Source of the DNA: JANQGH01 sp039819285
GTDB lineage: Bacteria; Pseudomonadota; Alphaproteobacteria; DSM-16000; Inquilinaceae
DNA length: 64,000 nucleotides
NCBI GenBank assembly: GCA_039819285.1
Contig: JBCBSH010000001.1
Span: 32,863 to 96,862, forward strand
Direction of reading: 5' to 3'
Position numbers and translations under genes: made by a program. The notes under the pieces were generated by a model. It was not told the origin of the DNA and searched no databases. It saw nothing but the letters and a program-made list of their open reading frames with translations. This document shows, one piece after another, positions 48,734 through 57,365 of this stretch (position 1 is its first letter; every line of letters begins with the position of its first letter).

Positions 48734-50413
48734 ATGCGACTTCGAACGCCGTTGCTCGTAGCGAGTTGGCTAGCGATCACCATGTCGGGGGCGACGGCGC
48801 AGAGCCTGTCGCCGGGGGAATCGGGCAATCAGGTGCCGCCGGCGCAGCTCTTGAGCGAGGTCGACAATCAGGGTCCAACAGAGGCCGACCAATTGACGCT
48901 GGGTATGTGGGTCAGTGCCGGCAACGTTACTACCTACACGATCGGTAACTCGTGGAACGACTGGGTGCTTTGGCTGGTCTATGAAAAGCTGCGCGAGCCG
49001 TCGCCCTACGTCGGCAATGCGGAGGACTGGCTCGCCACCTCGATCGAGCAGATCAGCGACGACGCCAGGGTCTGGGAGATTACCCTGCGGGAAGGGGTCA
49101 CGTGGCATGACGGCACACCCTTCACGGCGGAGGATGTTGCCTTCACGTTCGAGTATTACCGCGAAGGGCCGGCCAACCGGTGGACGCACCACGCGTCTTC
49201 GGTGCCGCGGATGGTTGGGATCGAGGTGGTGGACGACTACACCGTGCGCCTGACCTCGGAAAACCCGATGCCGAACTTCGACAGGATCACGGCGGCCGAT
49301 CTGCCGATCATCCAAAGGGCGCAGTGGGAAGGGGTGGAAGACCCGCGCTCGTTCACCGATGTTGGGATCGGCACCGGTCCCTATCGATTGGTCGAATACG
49401 AGGCCGACCGTTACTACCGTTTTGAGGCCAATGAGGATTACTGGCGCGGTGCCCCCGTGGTGCAAAGCCTGGACCTGGTGATGATCCGCGACCCGCAGAC
49501 CATGTTCACGGCGTTGCAGACCGGCGAGATCGATGGTGCCGCACGCCCGGTTCCGCCGGAACTGGTCCTGGAATGGCTGGACGAGCCGGACCTTGAAATG
49601 ATTTCGTCGCCCACGCTGTGGGGCGCCTGGCTTGACATCAATGTCGGGCGCGAGCCGTTCGACGATCGCGAGATCCGCCGTGCGGTAACACTGGCGGTCG
49701 ACGCCGAACCCATGCTTGAGCGCATCATGCTCGGCCAAGGTCAGCCGGGCACGCATGCTTGGCCGCATGTCGACAGTTTCTGGACCAGCCCCGACCTGCA
49801 CGCGCCCTACGATCCTGACGAGGCCATGTCGATCCTCGACGATCGTGGGTTTGTCGACGCCGACGGTGACGGGTTTCGCGACTGGCCGGACGGATCGCCG
49901 CTGGTCTGGGACCTAAAGATCGCGTCGAACCAACCCCTGTTCCTGCGGGCCGCGGAGATGATCGACGAGCAGCTGGCCGAGGTCGGCCTGCGCGTTGACG
50001 TGGAGACGGTGGACCCCGCAACCTTGTCGGCGCTGTGGCGGACCCGTGAGTTCGATCTCCGGATCGCCGATATCACACCGCACGGCATCGCCGATCAGGA
50101 CATGCTGATCATCCTCTACCGAGGCGATGCCGGCCGTGAGATCGTCGAGGACGAGGAGAAGGCGGAGATCGTCAACCGCTGGCTGGCGGCGGAAACCCGT
50201 GAAGAGCGGCTGGCGATCAGCTACGAGCTGCAGGAATACCAGACGCGCTATCCCAACCGGGTCATGCTCTGGTACCCCGATACGGTGTTCGCCTATCGCT
50301 GGGAAGCGTACGACAATTACGTTCCGTCGGCCGGGTACGGCATCTTCCACAAATACTCGTTCCTGCCGGACGAGGCCCGCGAGGGTATCGTCGATCCGAT
50401 GTTGCTGAACTGA
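48734..50413 (+). CDS. Family-5 extracellular solute-binding protein
   Basis: A 559-residue periplasmic receptor of the Dpp/Opp/Nik class. ATG 48734 follows GAGGGGG and gives a signal peptide (LLVASWLAITMSGATAQS). Typical stretches are VWEITLREGVTWHDGTPFTAEDVAFTFEYY, GTGPYRLVEYEADRYYRFEANEDYW and FDDREIRRAVTLAVD. Ligands in this family range from peptides to nickel and chelated metals. The Fur-like box upstream favours a metal or siderophore-type ligand here. Confidence 0.92.
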   Translation: MRLRTPLLVASWLAITMSGATAQSLSPGESGNQVPPAQLLSEVDNQGPTEADQLTLGMWVSAGNVTTYTIGNSWNDWVLWLVYEKLREPSPYVGNAEDWLATSIEQISDDARVWEITLREGVTWHDGTPFTAEDVAFTFEYYREGPANRWTHHASSVPRMVGIEVVDDYTVRLTSENPMPNFDRITAADLPIIQRAQWEGVEDPRSFTDVGIGTGPYRLVEYEADRYYRFEANEDYWRGAPVVQSLDLVMIRDPQTMFTALQTGEIDGAARPVPPELVLEWLDEPDLEMISSPTLWGAWLDINVGREPFDDREIRRAVTLAVDAEPMLERIMLGQGQPGTHAWPHVDSFWTSPDLHAPYDPDEAMSILDDRGFVDADGDGFRDWPDGSPLVWDLKIASNQPLFLRAAEMIDEQLAEVGLRVDVETVDPATLSALWRTREFDLRIADITPHGIADQDMLIILYRGDAGREIVEDEEKAEIVNRWLAAETREERLAISYELQEYQTRYPNRVMLWYPDTVFAYRWEAYDNYVPSAGYGIFHKYSFLPDEAREGIVDPMLLN

Positions 50414-50432
50414 CCCGTCCCGGTCCCGACAG

Positions 50433-51398
50433 GTGGTCTGGGCCCGTACCCTGGCGGCGTACGCGGCGGTGTTGCTGGTCGCGCTGACGATCAACTTCAT
50501 CCTGCCGCGTATTGCCCCCGGCGACCCGCTGAGCTATCTGCTGCCGGAAGATGTCCTGGCCGAGATGACGCCGGAGGCCGAGCAGCGCGTGCTGGCGGAA
50601 TTTGGGCTGGATGCCCCCTGGTCGGAGCAATTCTGGCGCTACGCCGCCGGGGTGTTCCGGGGCGATCTCGGAACCTCCGTGCGCTATGGCCAGCCGGTCT
50701 GGGACGTGGTGCTCGGTCGTCTGCCCTGGACCCTGTTGCTGATGGGCTGGGCGCTGGCGATCAGCGCCGCCCTGGGGACCTCGTTGGGTGTCGTCGCGGC
50801 GCGCTTCCGGGGCCAGAAGGGCGACATCATCACCGCGGTGGCCGTGCTCTTTTTGGGCTCGGCGCCAGTGTTCTGGGTAGCGATGCTGCTGATCACCGTG
50901 TTCTCGGCCGAGCTTGGCTGGCTGCCTTCCTTCGGTGCCGCCCCGCTGACCGCATTTCCTGGCAGTTCCGCTTACTACTGGGGCGTCGCCGAACGCCTGA
51001 TTATGCCCGTCACCGCCTTGGCGATCGCCCAGACGGCTGGGGTCTGGCTGACGGCGCGTTCGGCGATGACGGTTGCCCTGGGGCGCGACTATGTCACCTT
51101 TGCCCGGGCCAAGGGCGCGCGTGAGCGACGGGTCTTTTACGTGCACGCCTTCCGCAATGCCTGTCTGCCCATCTACACCAATGTTATGATCAGCATCGGC
51201 GGCCTCTTGGGCGGGGCGCTGGTCGTCGAAACCGTGTTCAGCTATCCGGGCATCGGCAGCCTGATTTTGGAGGGCGTGGAGGCCCGGGACTACAACCTGC
51301 TGCAAGGGGTCTTCCTAGTCGCGACTCTCAGCGTCGTGCTGGCCAATTTGGTTGCGGACCTGTCCTATCCGCTGCTTGATCCGCGGGCGCGGAGGTGA
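50433..51398 (+). CDS. DppB-type ABC permease
   Basis: A 321-residue inner-membrane permease with six helices. The N-terminal helix with NFILPRIAPGDPLSYLLPED and the segment LGTSVRYGQPVWDVVLGRLPWTLLL are family features. The EAA-like coupling loop is RAKGARERRVFYVHAFRNACLPI. GTG 50433 is the start. The 3' end overlaps the next gene (GTGA). Partner of the fused permease-ATPase protein downstream. Confidence 0.92.
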   Translation: MVWARTLAAYAAVLLVALTINFILPRIAPGDPLSYLLPEDVLAEMTPEAEQRVLAEFGLDAPWSEQFWRYAAGVFRGDLGTSVRYGQPVWDVVLGRLPWTLLLMGWALAISAALGTSLGVVAARFRGQKGDIITAVAVLFLGSAPVFWVAMLLITVFSAELGWLPSFGAAPLTAFPGSSAYYWGVAERLIMPVTALAIAQTAGVWLTARSAMTVALGRDYVTFARAKGARERRVFYVHAFRNACLPIYTNVMISIGGLLGGALVVETVFSYPGIGSLILEGVEARDYNLLQGVFLVATLSVVLANLVADLSYPLLDPRARR

Positions 51399-53848
51399 GC
51401 GACAACATCGCCCTGCCGGCCGGGGCGGCACCGGCCACAACGCCCGGCTGGCAGCTATCGCGCGTGCAGCAAGCCGGTGCGGGCATCTTCGCGCTGCTGG
51501 TCGTGGCAGTGGTCGTTGGCCCGATGCTGTCGCCCTACGGCGCGTCGGAGATCGTTTGCGCGCCCTTCGCACAGCCGTCGGCGGCGCACCCGCTGGGGTG
51601 CAATGATGTCGGGCAGGACCTGCTGACCGGCTTCCTTACCGGCGGACGCGTCTCCCTGGGCATCGGCCTGGCGACCGCGCTGGTGACAACGACTTTGGCG
51701 ACCATCTATGCGGTCACCGCCGCCTATCGGGGCGGTGCGATGGATCTCGCGGCCATGCGCTTCGTCGACGCCATCATGGCGCTGCCCTTCCTGCCGCTCG
51801 TCATCGTACTCGGCGCCTTTTTCGGCGGGTCGGTCTTCGTTCAGGTGGCGATCCTGTGCCTTGTGATGTGGGCGCAGCCGGTGCGCGAGTTGCGGGCGCA
51901 AGCGCTCAATCTGCGTTCGGCGGACTATGTCGGCGCGTCGCGCGCCATGGGGGCGTCGGCCTGGCGCGTTGTGACCCGCCACATCGTGCCGGAACTGGCA
52001 CCGCTGATCGTGCCGCAGTTCGTGCGCGTGGCCCACAACGCCATCTTAATCGAGAGCGCGCTTAGCTTTCTCGGCCTGGGTGATCCAGTGCAAAAGAGCT
52101 GGGGGACGATCCTGTTCCATGCCAACGCCCGTACCGCCTTCCTGACCGACGCTTGGCTCTGGTGGGTCATGCCGCCGGGCCTGCTGATAGCCCTTTCCGT
52201 GGTGTCCCTGGCGCTGATCGGTCACGGCATCGGCGACCGTCGTAGTGAGGGAACAGTAGCGGCGACGGAGAGGCGGGGTCGGGGGCGCCAGCGGCGAACC
52301 GATGACGTCTTCGAGACAGCGGATGTCACCGTCGGTTACGGCGATCATCGCGCGGTCGACCAAGTGTCGTTGACCATCGCCCACGGCGACACGCTTGGTC
52401 TCGTCGGTGAAAGCGGGTCCGGCAAGTCGACGCTCGCCATGGCCGCCATTCGGCTGCTGCCGCCGGCGGGCCGTATCGATGACGGCTCCGCCTGGCTGGA
52501 ATCGACCGATTTGCTTGCGTTGACGCTTTCCAACCTTGCGGACGTCCGTGGCCGACGGATCGCGCTGGTTCCGCAATCGGCGATGAATGCGCTCAACCCG
52601 GTCCAGACAGTGCGCACGCAGATCGTGGAGGCAATCCGCCTGCATCGGTCAATATCCAAGCGGCAGGCCATTGTCAGAGCCGCCGAACTGTTGAACCTGG
52701 TACGCCTACCAGGCGATCGGCTGTCGGCCTATCCCCACGAACTGTCCGGCGGCATGCGCCAGCGCGTCGTCCTTGCCATCGCCCTGGCGAATGATCCCGA
52801 GGTGCTGATCGCCGACGAGCCGACCACGGGCCTCGACGTGCTCGTGCAGGCCGAGATCATGGCGCTGCTGCGGTCCCTGTCCGCCCGCCTCGGGCTCACG
52901 GTGCTGTTCGTCACCCACGACCTGCCGTTGATCGCCAGCGCCGCGTCCCGGCTAGCGATCATGCAGGCGGGCCGCGTGGTGGAGGAGGGGGCGCCCGCCG
53001 AACTGGCGCGGCAACCCAGGCACAGCCATACGCGGGCACTGTTCGACAGCGTGCCGCATCTGCGAGACGCCAAGCTGTGGCAGCGCGAACCCGCGTCCGG
53101 GCCGGTCCTACTCGACATCGATGATGTGGCGGTCACCTTCAACCGGGGCATGGCGGCGCGGCTGAGGGGCGCCGACCCGGTGCCCGCTGTGCGCGGCGTC
53201 TCGCTGAGAATGCGGCCGGGCGAGGCCGTCGGCCTGGTCGGCGGGTCCGGGTCCGGCAAGACGACGGTGGCGCGCATCGCCCTGGGCCTTGTCACCCCGG
53301 ATCGTGGCCATGTCACGGTCGCGGGCAGGCCGCCGCGGCCCGGCAGCGTCGCCCATATGGTTTTCCAAGACCCTTACCAATCTATGCGGCCGGCCATGCG
53401 CGTCGAAGATGTGGTGGGCGAGCCGCTGCGGATCGCCGGCAATTCTCTTGAGCCGGTCGCCGATGCCGTGACGGCGGTACGCCTGCCGAACGATTCCGGC
53501 TTTCTCAAACGTCCGGTCGGATCGCTGTCTGGCGGCCAACGCCAGCGCGTGGCTTTTGCGCGCGCCATCGTCACAAGGCCGCGATTGATCCTGGCCGACG
53601 AGCCTACCTCAATGCTGGACCAGTCGCTGCGTGCTGGGCTGCTGGAATTGATGGAAGACCTTCGGCGCGAGCAAGGTGCGGCCTTCCTATTCATCACCCA
53701 CGATTTGCCGATTGCCCGGCATTTCTGCGACCGGATCGCGGTCATGCATGACGGCCGCATCGTCGAGGAGGGGCCGGCCGACGAGATCGCTTTCTCCCCG
53801 ACTAATACCTACACCAAATCGCTGATCGCAGCCGCGGAGTTGCCATGA
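51395..53848 (+). CDS. Fused DppC-DppD-DppF: ABC permease with two ATPase domains
   Basis: An 817-residue protein combining three subunits that are normally separate. Residues about 25-285 are a DppC-type permease (coupling loop ASRAMGASAWRVVTRHIVPELAPLI). Residues about 305-560 are the first ATPase: Walker A GESGSGKST (near 337), LSGGMRQRV, VLIADEPTTGLD. Residues about 570-815 are the second: Walker A GGSGSGKTT (near 615), LSGGQRQRVAFARA, LILADEPTSMLD. The frame is continuous with no stop between modules. A linker of about 20 residues rich in arginine (GRGRQRRTDD) joins the permease to the first ATPase. It would pair with the DppB-type permease to complete the importer. Confidence 0.93.
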   Translation: MSDNIALPAGAAPATTPGWQLSRVQQAGAGIFALLVVAVVVGPMLSPYGASEIVCAPFAQPSAAHPLGCNDVGQDLLTGFLTGGRVSLGIGLATALVTTTLATIYAVTAAYRGGAMDLAAMRFVDAIMALPFLPLVIVLGAFFGGSVFVQVAILCLVMWAQPVRELRAQALNLRSADYVGASRAMGASAWRVVTRHIVPELAPLIVPQFVRVAHNAILIESALSFLGLGDPVQKSWGTILFHANARTAFLTDAWLWWVMPPGLLIALSVVSLALIGHGIGDRRSEGTVAATERRGRGRQRRTDDVFETADVTVGYGDHRAVDQVSLTIAHGDTLGLVGESGSGKSTLAMAAIRLLPPAGRIDDGSAWLESTDLLALTLSNLADVRGRRIALVPQSAMNALNPVQTVRTQIVEAIRLHRSISKRQAIVRAAELLNLVRLPGDRLSAYPHELSGGMRQRVVLAIALANDPEVLIADEPTTGLDVLVQAEIMALLRSLSARLGLTVLFVTHDLPLIASAASRLAIMQAGRVVEEGAPAELARQPRHSHTRALFDSVPHLRDAKLWQREPASGPVLLDIDDVAVTFNRGMAARLRGADPVPAVRGVSLRMRPGEAVGLVGGSGSGKTTVARIALGLVTPDRGHVTVAGRPPRPGSVAHMVFQDPYQSMRPAMRVEDVVGEPLRIAGNSLEPVADAVTAVRLPNDSGFLKRPVGSLSGGQRQRVAFARAIVTRPRLILADEPTSMLDQSLRAGLLELMEDLRREQGAAFLFITHDLPIARHFCDRIAVMHDGRIVEEGPADEIAFSPTNTYTKSLIAAAELP

Positions 53849-54489
53849 GACTGATACTTATCCTTTTGCTGGCCCTTTGGACCGGGGGCGCCGCCGCCCA
53901 CCACGAAGCCGAGGGCCGAATGCAAGTGATCCTGGTGGAAGAGCTGGGAGAGGAGACCGTCCTTTACATCAGGCTGCCGGCACCGTTGTTGTTCACGGCT
54001 GAGTCACTGGCGCGCAGCAGCGCACTCGATCGGGTGGAGGCACCGTTCCTGCGGGCCGAACAGCAACGCGACGTCTGGATCCATTGGTTGGACCGCCAAG
54101 CCATCGCTGCGGATAGGGACGGCTTTGCCGCCCGCATTGGCGATGCGTTGGCGATCACTCTGGACGGCGAAGCCGTGACGCCGGAGTTGTCCGAATTCAC
54201 GGTCCACGGCGTCGATACGCTGCCCGTCTTCGGAACGCCCGAAGAGGCAAGCGCCTCATTGGCGGCACCGCTGGATGGATCGGACCCCCAAGTCAGCGCC
54301 GCCTTTGTCGATGCCCGGCTTGAGATCGACGGCACCGGCAGCTTGACCATCCGCTCGAACGTGGACCAGCGGGCTGTGCCGCCGCAGGTCTATATCGAGA
54401 CGATTGTCATCGACTTCCGAACCGATCCCGCGCACCAACTCGTCCGTGTAGGCGCGCTCGATCAGGCCATCGCGCTCGAGGGCAACTGA
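53845..54489 (+). CDS. Exported protein of unknown function in the ABC operon
   Basis: A 214-residue protein with a clear signal peptide (LILILLLALWTGGAAA) and a mature start HHEAEGRMQV rich in histidine, reminiscent of the leader domain of HupE/UreJ-like proteins but without their membrane helices. The rest is predicted beta-rich and acidic. I do not recognise the family. Its ATG overlaps the stop of the fused ABC gene, so it belongs to the transporter operon and may bind its ligand or metal in the periplasm. Confidence 0.75.
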   Translation: MRLILILLLALWTGGAAAHHEAEGRMQVILVEELGEETVLYIRLPAPLLFTAESLARSSALDRVEAPFLRAEQQRDVWIHWLDRQAIAADRDGFAARIGDALAITLDGEAVTPELSEFTVHGVDTLPVFGTPEEASASLAAPLDGSDPQVSAAFVDARLEIDGTGSLTIRSNVDQRAVPPQVYIETIVIDFRTDPAHQLVRVGALDQAIALEGN

Positions 54490-54600
54490 CCGATTGTGAA
54501 GATGATGCCCATGTCGTCAGACGACCCTCAATCATCGATGGCTGCGAACGGCTACAGCGTAATGCACCCAATCTGCACGACACGCGACGAGACGCGATAA

Positions 54601-55431
54601 ATGGCCTGGATTCAAATGCCGGACCGGTCCATTTGGGGCTATGGCCGTTTCGGCCGACGCGGCGGCAGGCCCGTGCTGGTCCATCACGGTCTGATGGGGG
54701 ACGCGACGCTGGGCGCGGCGTGGGCGTCGCTTGGCGAGTCACTGGGGCTGGAGTGGATCGTCATCGCGCGCCCCGGCTACGGGCGAACGCCGCCGGCGGC
54801 AATGAACCGCGTGGCCGATTGGCCCGCCTTGGTCGAGCCGCTACTGCACGCCCTGGGGGTGATCGGCAGGTTCGACGCCGTCGGCATCTCGGCGGGTGCG
54901 CCATACGCGTATGCTTTGGCCGCGGCAATGCCCGATCGCGTCGGGCACCTTTCCATTCTGTCCGGCGTTCCATTCATCGACGCGGCGGGCGTTCTCGCCG
55001 CCTATCCGGAGGACGCGCAGGCAGCCTATGCCCGTTACGCCTCTTCGGAGGAAACTGATCTGAGGGCGGAGTTCCGCACCTTTTGCGAAAACATCGCGAC
55101 CAAGCTGGGTGACAATCCCCAGCTATCGGCCGCAGTCGCGCCAATTCTTGCCCATGATGCCGCCGGGCCCGCGCGCGAAGCGTGGCTGCAGGCGCGAGAT
55201 TGGGGCTTCAACCAAGGCGCAATCGTTTGTCCAGTCGATCTGTGGCATGCCGAGGCCGACGATATGGTCCCTTACGCCGCCGCGCGCCTGTCCGCCGATG
55301 GCCTGCCCAACGCCGTCTGGCACGTCCAGGCGGAACCGTCGCATTTGGCCAGCGAGCGCACGCTCGCAGACATGGCCCGCATTCTCGCCAGGTCAAGGAT
55401 GCCGGCGCATGGGTCTAAGCCAGTCCCGTAA
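54601..55431 (+). CDS. Alpha/beta-hydrolase
   Basis: A 276-residue hydrolase with an intact triad: nucleophile serine in VGISAGAPYAY, aspartate in LWHAEADDMVP and histidine in AEPSHLASE; oxyanion HG at VHHGLMGD. Fold and length fit esterases or small-ester hydrolases; substrate unknown. It lies 111 bases after the ABC operon without visible promoter or ribosome site. The spacer shows nothing special. It is convergent with the DUF1971 gene. Confidence 0.85.
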   Translation: MAWIQMPDRSIWGYGRFGRRGGRPVLVHHGLMGDATLGAAWASLGESLGLEWIVIARPGYGRTPPAAMNRVADWPALVEPLLHALGVIGRFDAVGISAGAPYAYALAAAMPDRVGHLSILSGVPFIDAAGVLAAYPEDAQAAYARYASSEETDLRAEFRTFCENIATKLGDNPQLSAAVAPILAHDAAGPAREAWLQARDWGFNQGAIVCPVDLWHAEADDMVPYAAARLSADGLPNAVWHVQAEPSHLASERTLADMARILARSRMPAHGSKPVP

Positions 55432-55479
55432 CTCTTCGGCAGGGCCTGGCGCTGCAAGCGGTAATGGACCGGCCAACGC

Positions 55480-55797
55480 CTAGTGGTCGGGTTTCGGTGC
55501 TGCGGCCCGCTTCTTGCGGAAGAACGTCACGCGAAACTCAGCGTCCTCGGCCAGGGTGACGAAATGGGGTTCCTTGGGCGCAACGATGGCCTCTGTTCCC
55601 GCCTGAATGATTTCTGATGTCGTGCCCCCGCTCGGCTCGTCAATACGGGTCAGGCGCAGCGATCCGGCGGTCACCTGGATGCAACCCCAGACGCCCGACT
55701 TGGTGCTATGGCGGGCTGTCAGGGCTGCCGGTACGCTGCGGGCATCGAACGTCGGGGTCGCGTGGTAGGGCTGCAAATTGTCCGGCAACTGGGTCAT
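55480..55797 (-). CDS. DUF1971/YeaR-like protein
   Basis: A 105-residue cupin-like protein: MTQLPDNLQPYHATPTFDARSVPAALTARHSTKSGVWGCIQV in pieces, matching the pattern of DUF1971 found in YeaR and at the N-terminus of some TehB proteins. In E. coli, yeaR is induced by nitrate and nitric oxide under NsrR. Here it is the third gene of an nsrR operon; its ATG overlaps the stop of a 42-residue ORF. This agrees with a nitrosative-stress role, though biochemical function is unknown. Confidence 0.82.
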   Translation of the reverse strand: MTQLPDNLQPYHATPTFDARSVPAALTARHSTKSGVWGCIQVTAGSLRLTRIDEPSGGTTSEIIQAGTEAIVAPKEPHFVTLAEDAEFRVTFFRKKRAAAPKPDH

Positions 55798-55922
55798 CGC
55801 ACCGGTTCCAGTTGGGTGGTCATACGGCTCAGTGCGATCATCGTGCCCGTTTCCGCGCTGAATGGGGAGGAGGCGGCAAAGTTGCCGACCAGGAAGGCGA
55901 GGGCGACCTCGGTCCACGCCAT
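55794..55922 (-). CDS. Small ORF (42 aa) between nsrR and the YeaR-like gene
   Basis: Encodes MAWTEVALAFLVGNFAASSP followed by 22 more residues ending LEPVR. It has a GGAGGG element 13 bases upstream plus GAGG close to the ATG, lies 22 bases after nsrR, and its TGA overlaps the start of the DUF1971 gene. The first half is mildly hydrophobic. Coupled position makes translation likely; whether the peptide works or only couples translation is open. No family recognised. Confidence 0.5.
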   Translation of the reverse strand: MAWTEVALAFLVGNFAASSPFSAETGTMIALSRMTTQLEPVR

Positions 55923-55944
55923 GCCTCAACAATCCCTCCACGCG

Positions 55945-56370
55945 CTAATCATCGCCGGGCGCCTCTCGCGGCGGCAATGCGCAATCCGCCAGGCTGTAGC
56001 GGTTCAGGTCTTCGACAAAGCGGGCCTCTGCCCCTGACAGAATGCCCTTCAACCGGCAGATCGGCGTGATGACACAGGCCCCTCCGCCGGCCGCAAAGCA
56101 CTCCACAAGCGCCGTGCCGCGTTCAAGCGCCGCGACCACATCGCCGAGACGCAGGCTCTCCGCCGGTCGCGCCAAAACCGCGCCGCCACCACTGCCGCGT
56201 CGGGTCTCGACGAAGCCGGCTGCGGCAAGTGCGGCCATAGCCTTGGTCAGATGGTTGCGAGAAATACCGAACTCGGTCGCGATGGCCGCCGTTGAGTGAA
56301 CGCGATCCGGTGCGCTTGCCAGCCGCATCAGGGCGCGTAGACCGAAATCGGTGAAGCTTGTCAGGCGCAT
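55945..56370 (-). CDS. nsrR: NsrR-type Rrf2-family nitric oxide-sensing repressor
   Basis: A 141-residue Rrf2 protein: MRLTSFTDFGLRALMRLAS, ISRNHLTKAMAALAAAGFVETRRGSGGGAVLARP, and LRLGDVVAALE. The iron-sulfur ligands known for NsrR are in place: Cys91, Cys99, Cys105 and Asp8 (SFTDFG). Nitric oxide would destroy the cluster and release DNA. It lies divergent from a DUF454-cupin-ABC-NnrS operon with a 25-bp dyad between, and upstream of the YeaR-like gene, so both arms look like its regulon and it is probably autoregulated. Confidence 0.93.
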   Translation of the reverse strand: MRLTSFTDFGLRALMRLASAPDRVHSTAAIATEFGISRNHLTKAMAALAAAGFVETRRGSGGGAVLARPAESLRLGDVVAALERGTALVECFAAGGGACVITPICRLKGILSGAEARFVEDLNRYSLADCALPPREAPGDD

Positions 56371-56424
56371 GCGTGATCTTGACGCAGTTAATGAGAATGA
56401 GTTGCAACATCAGTATAGCATCGA

Positions 56425-56449
56425 TAATAGGTATTCAAAATACCGATTA
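56425..56449. promoter_or_regulatory. Putative NsrR operator (25-bp dyad)
   Basis: Arms TAATAGGTATT (56425-56435) and AATACCGATTA (56439-56449) with a CAA centre match at 10 of 11 inverted positions. It lies 5 bases before the DUF454 start and 55 before nsrR. The 11-n-11 layout resembles known NsrR sites, though the sequence differs from the E. coli one. Near it, AATGAGAATGA (56390-56400) resembles an iron-box half. Confidence 0.75.
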
Positions 56450-56454
56450 CGCAT

Positions 56455-56865
56455 ATGACGATGAGTCTCAGACCAGACGTCGACAGGACGTTCGATAGGA
56501 GGCTGCGGCGGGCCATCTGGCTCGCCGTCGGTGGTGGCGCGCTTGCGATCGGCGCACTTGGTGTCGTCCTGCCCGTGCTGCCGACAACGCCTTTCGTAAT
56601 CGTGGCTGCGTTCGCTTTTGGTAAGAGCTCGCCAAGGCTCGCGATGTGGCTTGAAACCAGCCGTACCTTCGGCCCCATAATCGCTAATTGGCGACGCCAC
56701 GGCGCCATTGCCCCGCGCTTCAAGGCGCTGTCGATCGTAATGATGGCCAGCGTCTTCGCGGCAAGCATCATCGCGGCCCTGTCCGTTTGGGTCCTGATCG
56801 TCCAGGCCGTATGCATGACGGGCGCGGCCGCCTTCATTTTCAGCCGGCCGAACGGACCGGCCTGA
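56455..56865 (+). CDS. DUF454/YbaN-family membrane protein
   Basis: A 136-residue inner-membrane protein with the family signature GALGVVLPVLPTTPFVIVAAFAFGKSSPRLAMWL and FGPIIANWRRHGAIAPRFK, and three to four helices. Function is unknown; it often neighbours haem, iron or respiratory genes. No ribosome site can fit between the start (56455, or 56461) and the operator, so a leaderless message is possible. First gene of the operon divergent from nsrR. Confidence 0.88.
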   Translation: MTMSLRPDVDRTFDRRLRRAIWLAVGGGALAIGALGVVLPVLPTTPFVIVAAFAFGKSSPRLAMWLETSRTFGPIIANWRRHGAIAPRFKALSIVMMASVFAASIIAALSVWVLIVQAVCMTGAAAFIFSRPNGPA

Positions 56866-56933
56866 AATCCCAGCCAGCCGCAATGGCCAGCCAAAGACCT
56901 GCCCCGGCCGAATAGGGCCAGAAAGGAAACGAA

Positions 56934-57365
56934 ATGTACAAGGTCCTACTGCCCTTGGCGCTTGCGGGTCTGTCCGCCACCGCGCTTGCCGAAACAACCC
57001 TGATCGACACGTCGGTGCTTCCCGCCATGCAGGTGTACGACGTGGCCGAACTGACGCCATTGGCAGTTTCCGCGGCTGGCGCGCCGGCCGTCGTCCTGCT
57101 GGATCTGGACAACGGCGATGTGGTGCCGCCGCACGCCACGGAGAGTGGCTTGCGGCTGCTGACCGTCTTGTCTGGCGAGATGTCCTGGGGTGACGGCAGC
57201 ACAATCGACCAAACGCAGGAGACCGTCTACCCGGCAGGCAGCATTCTGACCTTGCCTGCCGGCCAAGACCATTGGCTTGCGGCGCGCGGCGGCGACGTCC
57301 GCCTGCAACTGATTGTGCTGGATGACGAAAATGCCGTCCCTGAAGTTTTGGAGCAGATGCGATGA
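56934..57365 (+). CDS. Exported cupin protein
   Basis: A 143-residue protein with a signal peptide (VLLPLALAGLSATALAE) and one cupin barrel: DVVPPHATESGLRLLTVLSGEMSWGDG (histidine and glutamate) and PAGSILTLPAGQDHWLAARGG (histidine). It is probably a periplasmic metal- or ligand-binding protein. AGGAAA precedes the ATG. Its stop overlaps the following ABC binding-protein gene, suggesting a working link with that importer. Confidence 0.85.
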   Translation: MYKVLLPLALAGLSATALAETTLIDTSVLPAMQVYDVAELTPLAVSAAGAPAVVLLDLDNGDVVPPHATESGLRLLTVLSGEMSWGDGSTIDQTQETVYPAGSILTLPAGQDHWLAARGGDVRLQLIVLDDENAVPEVLEQMR

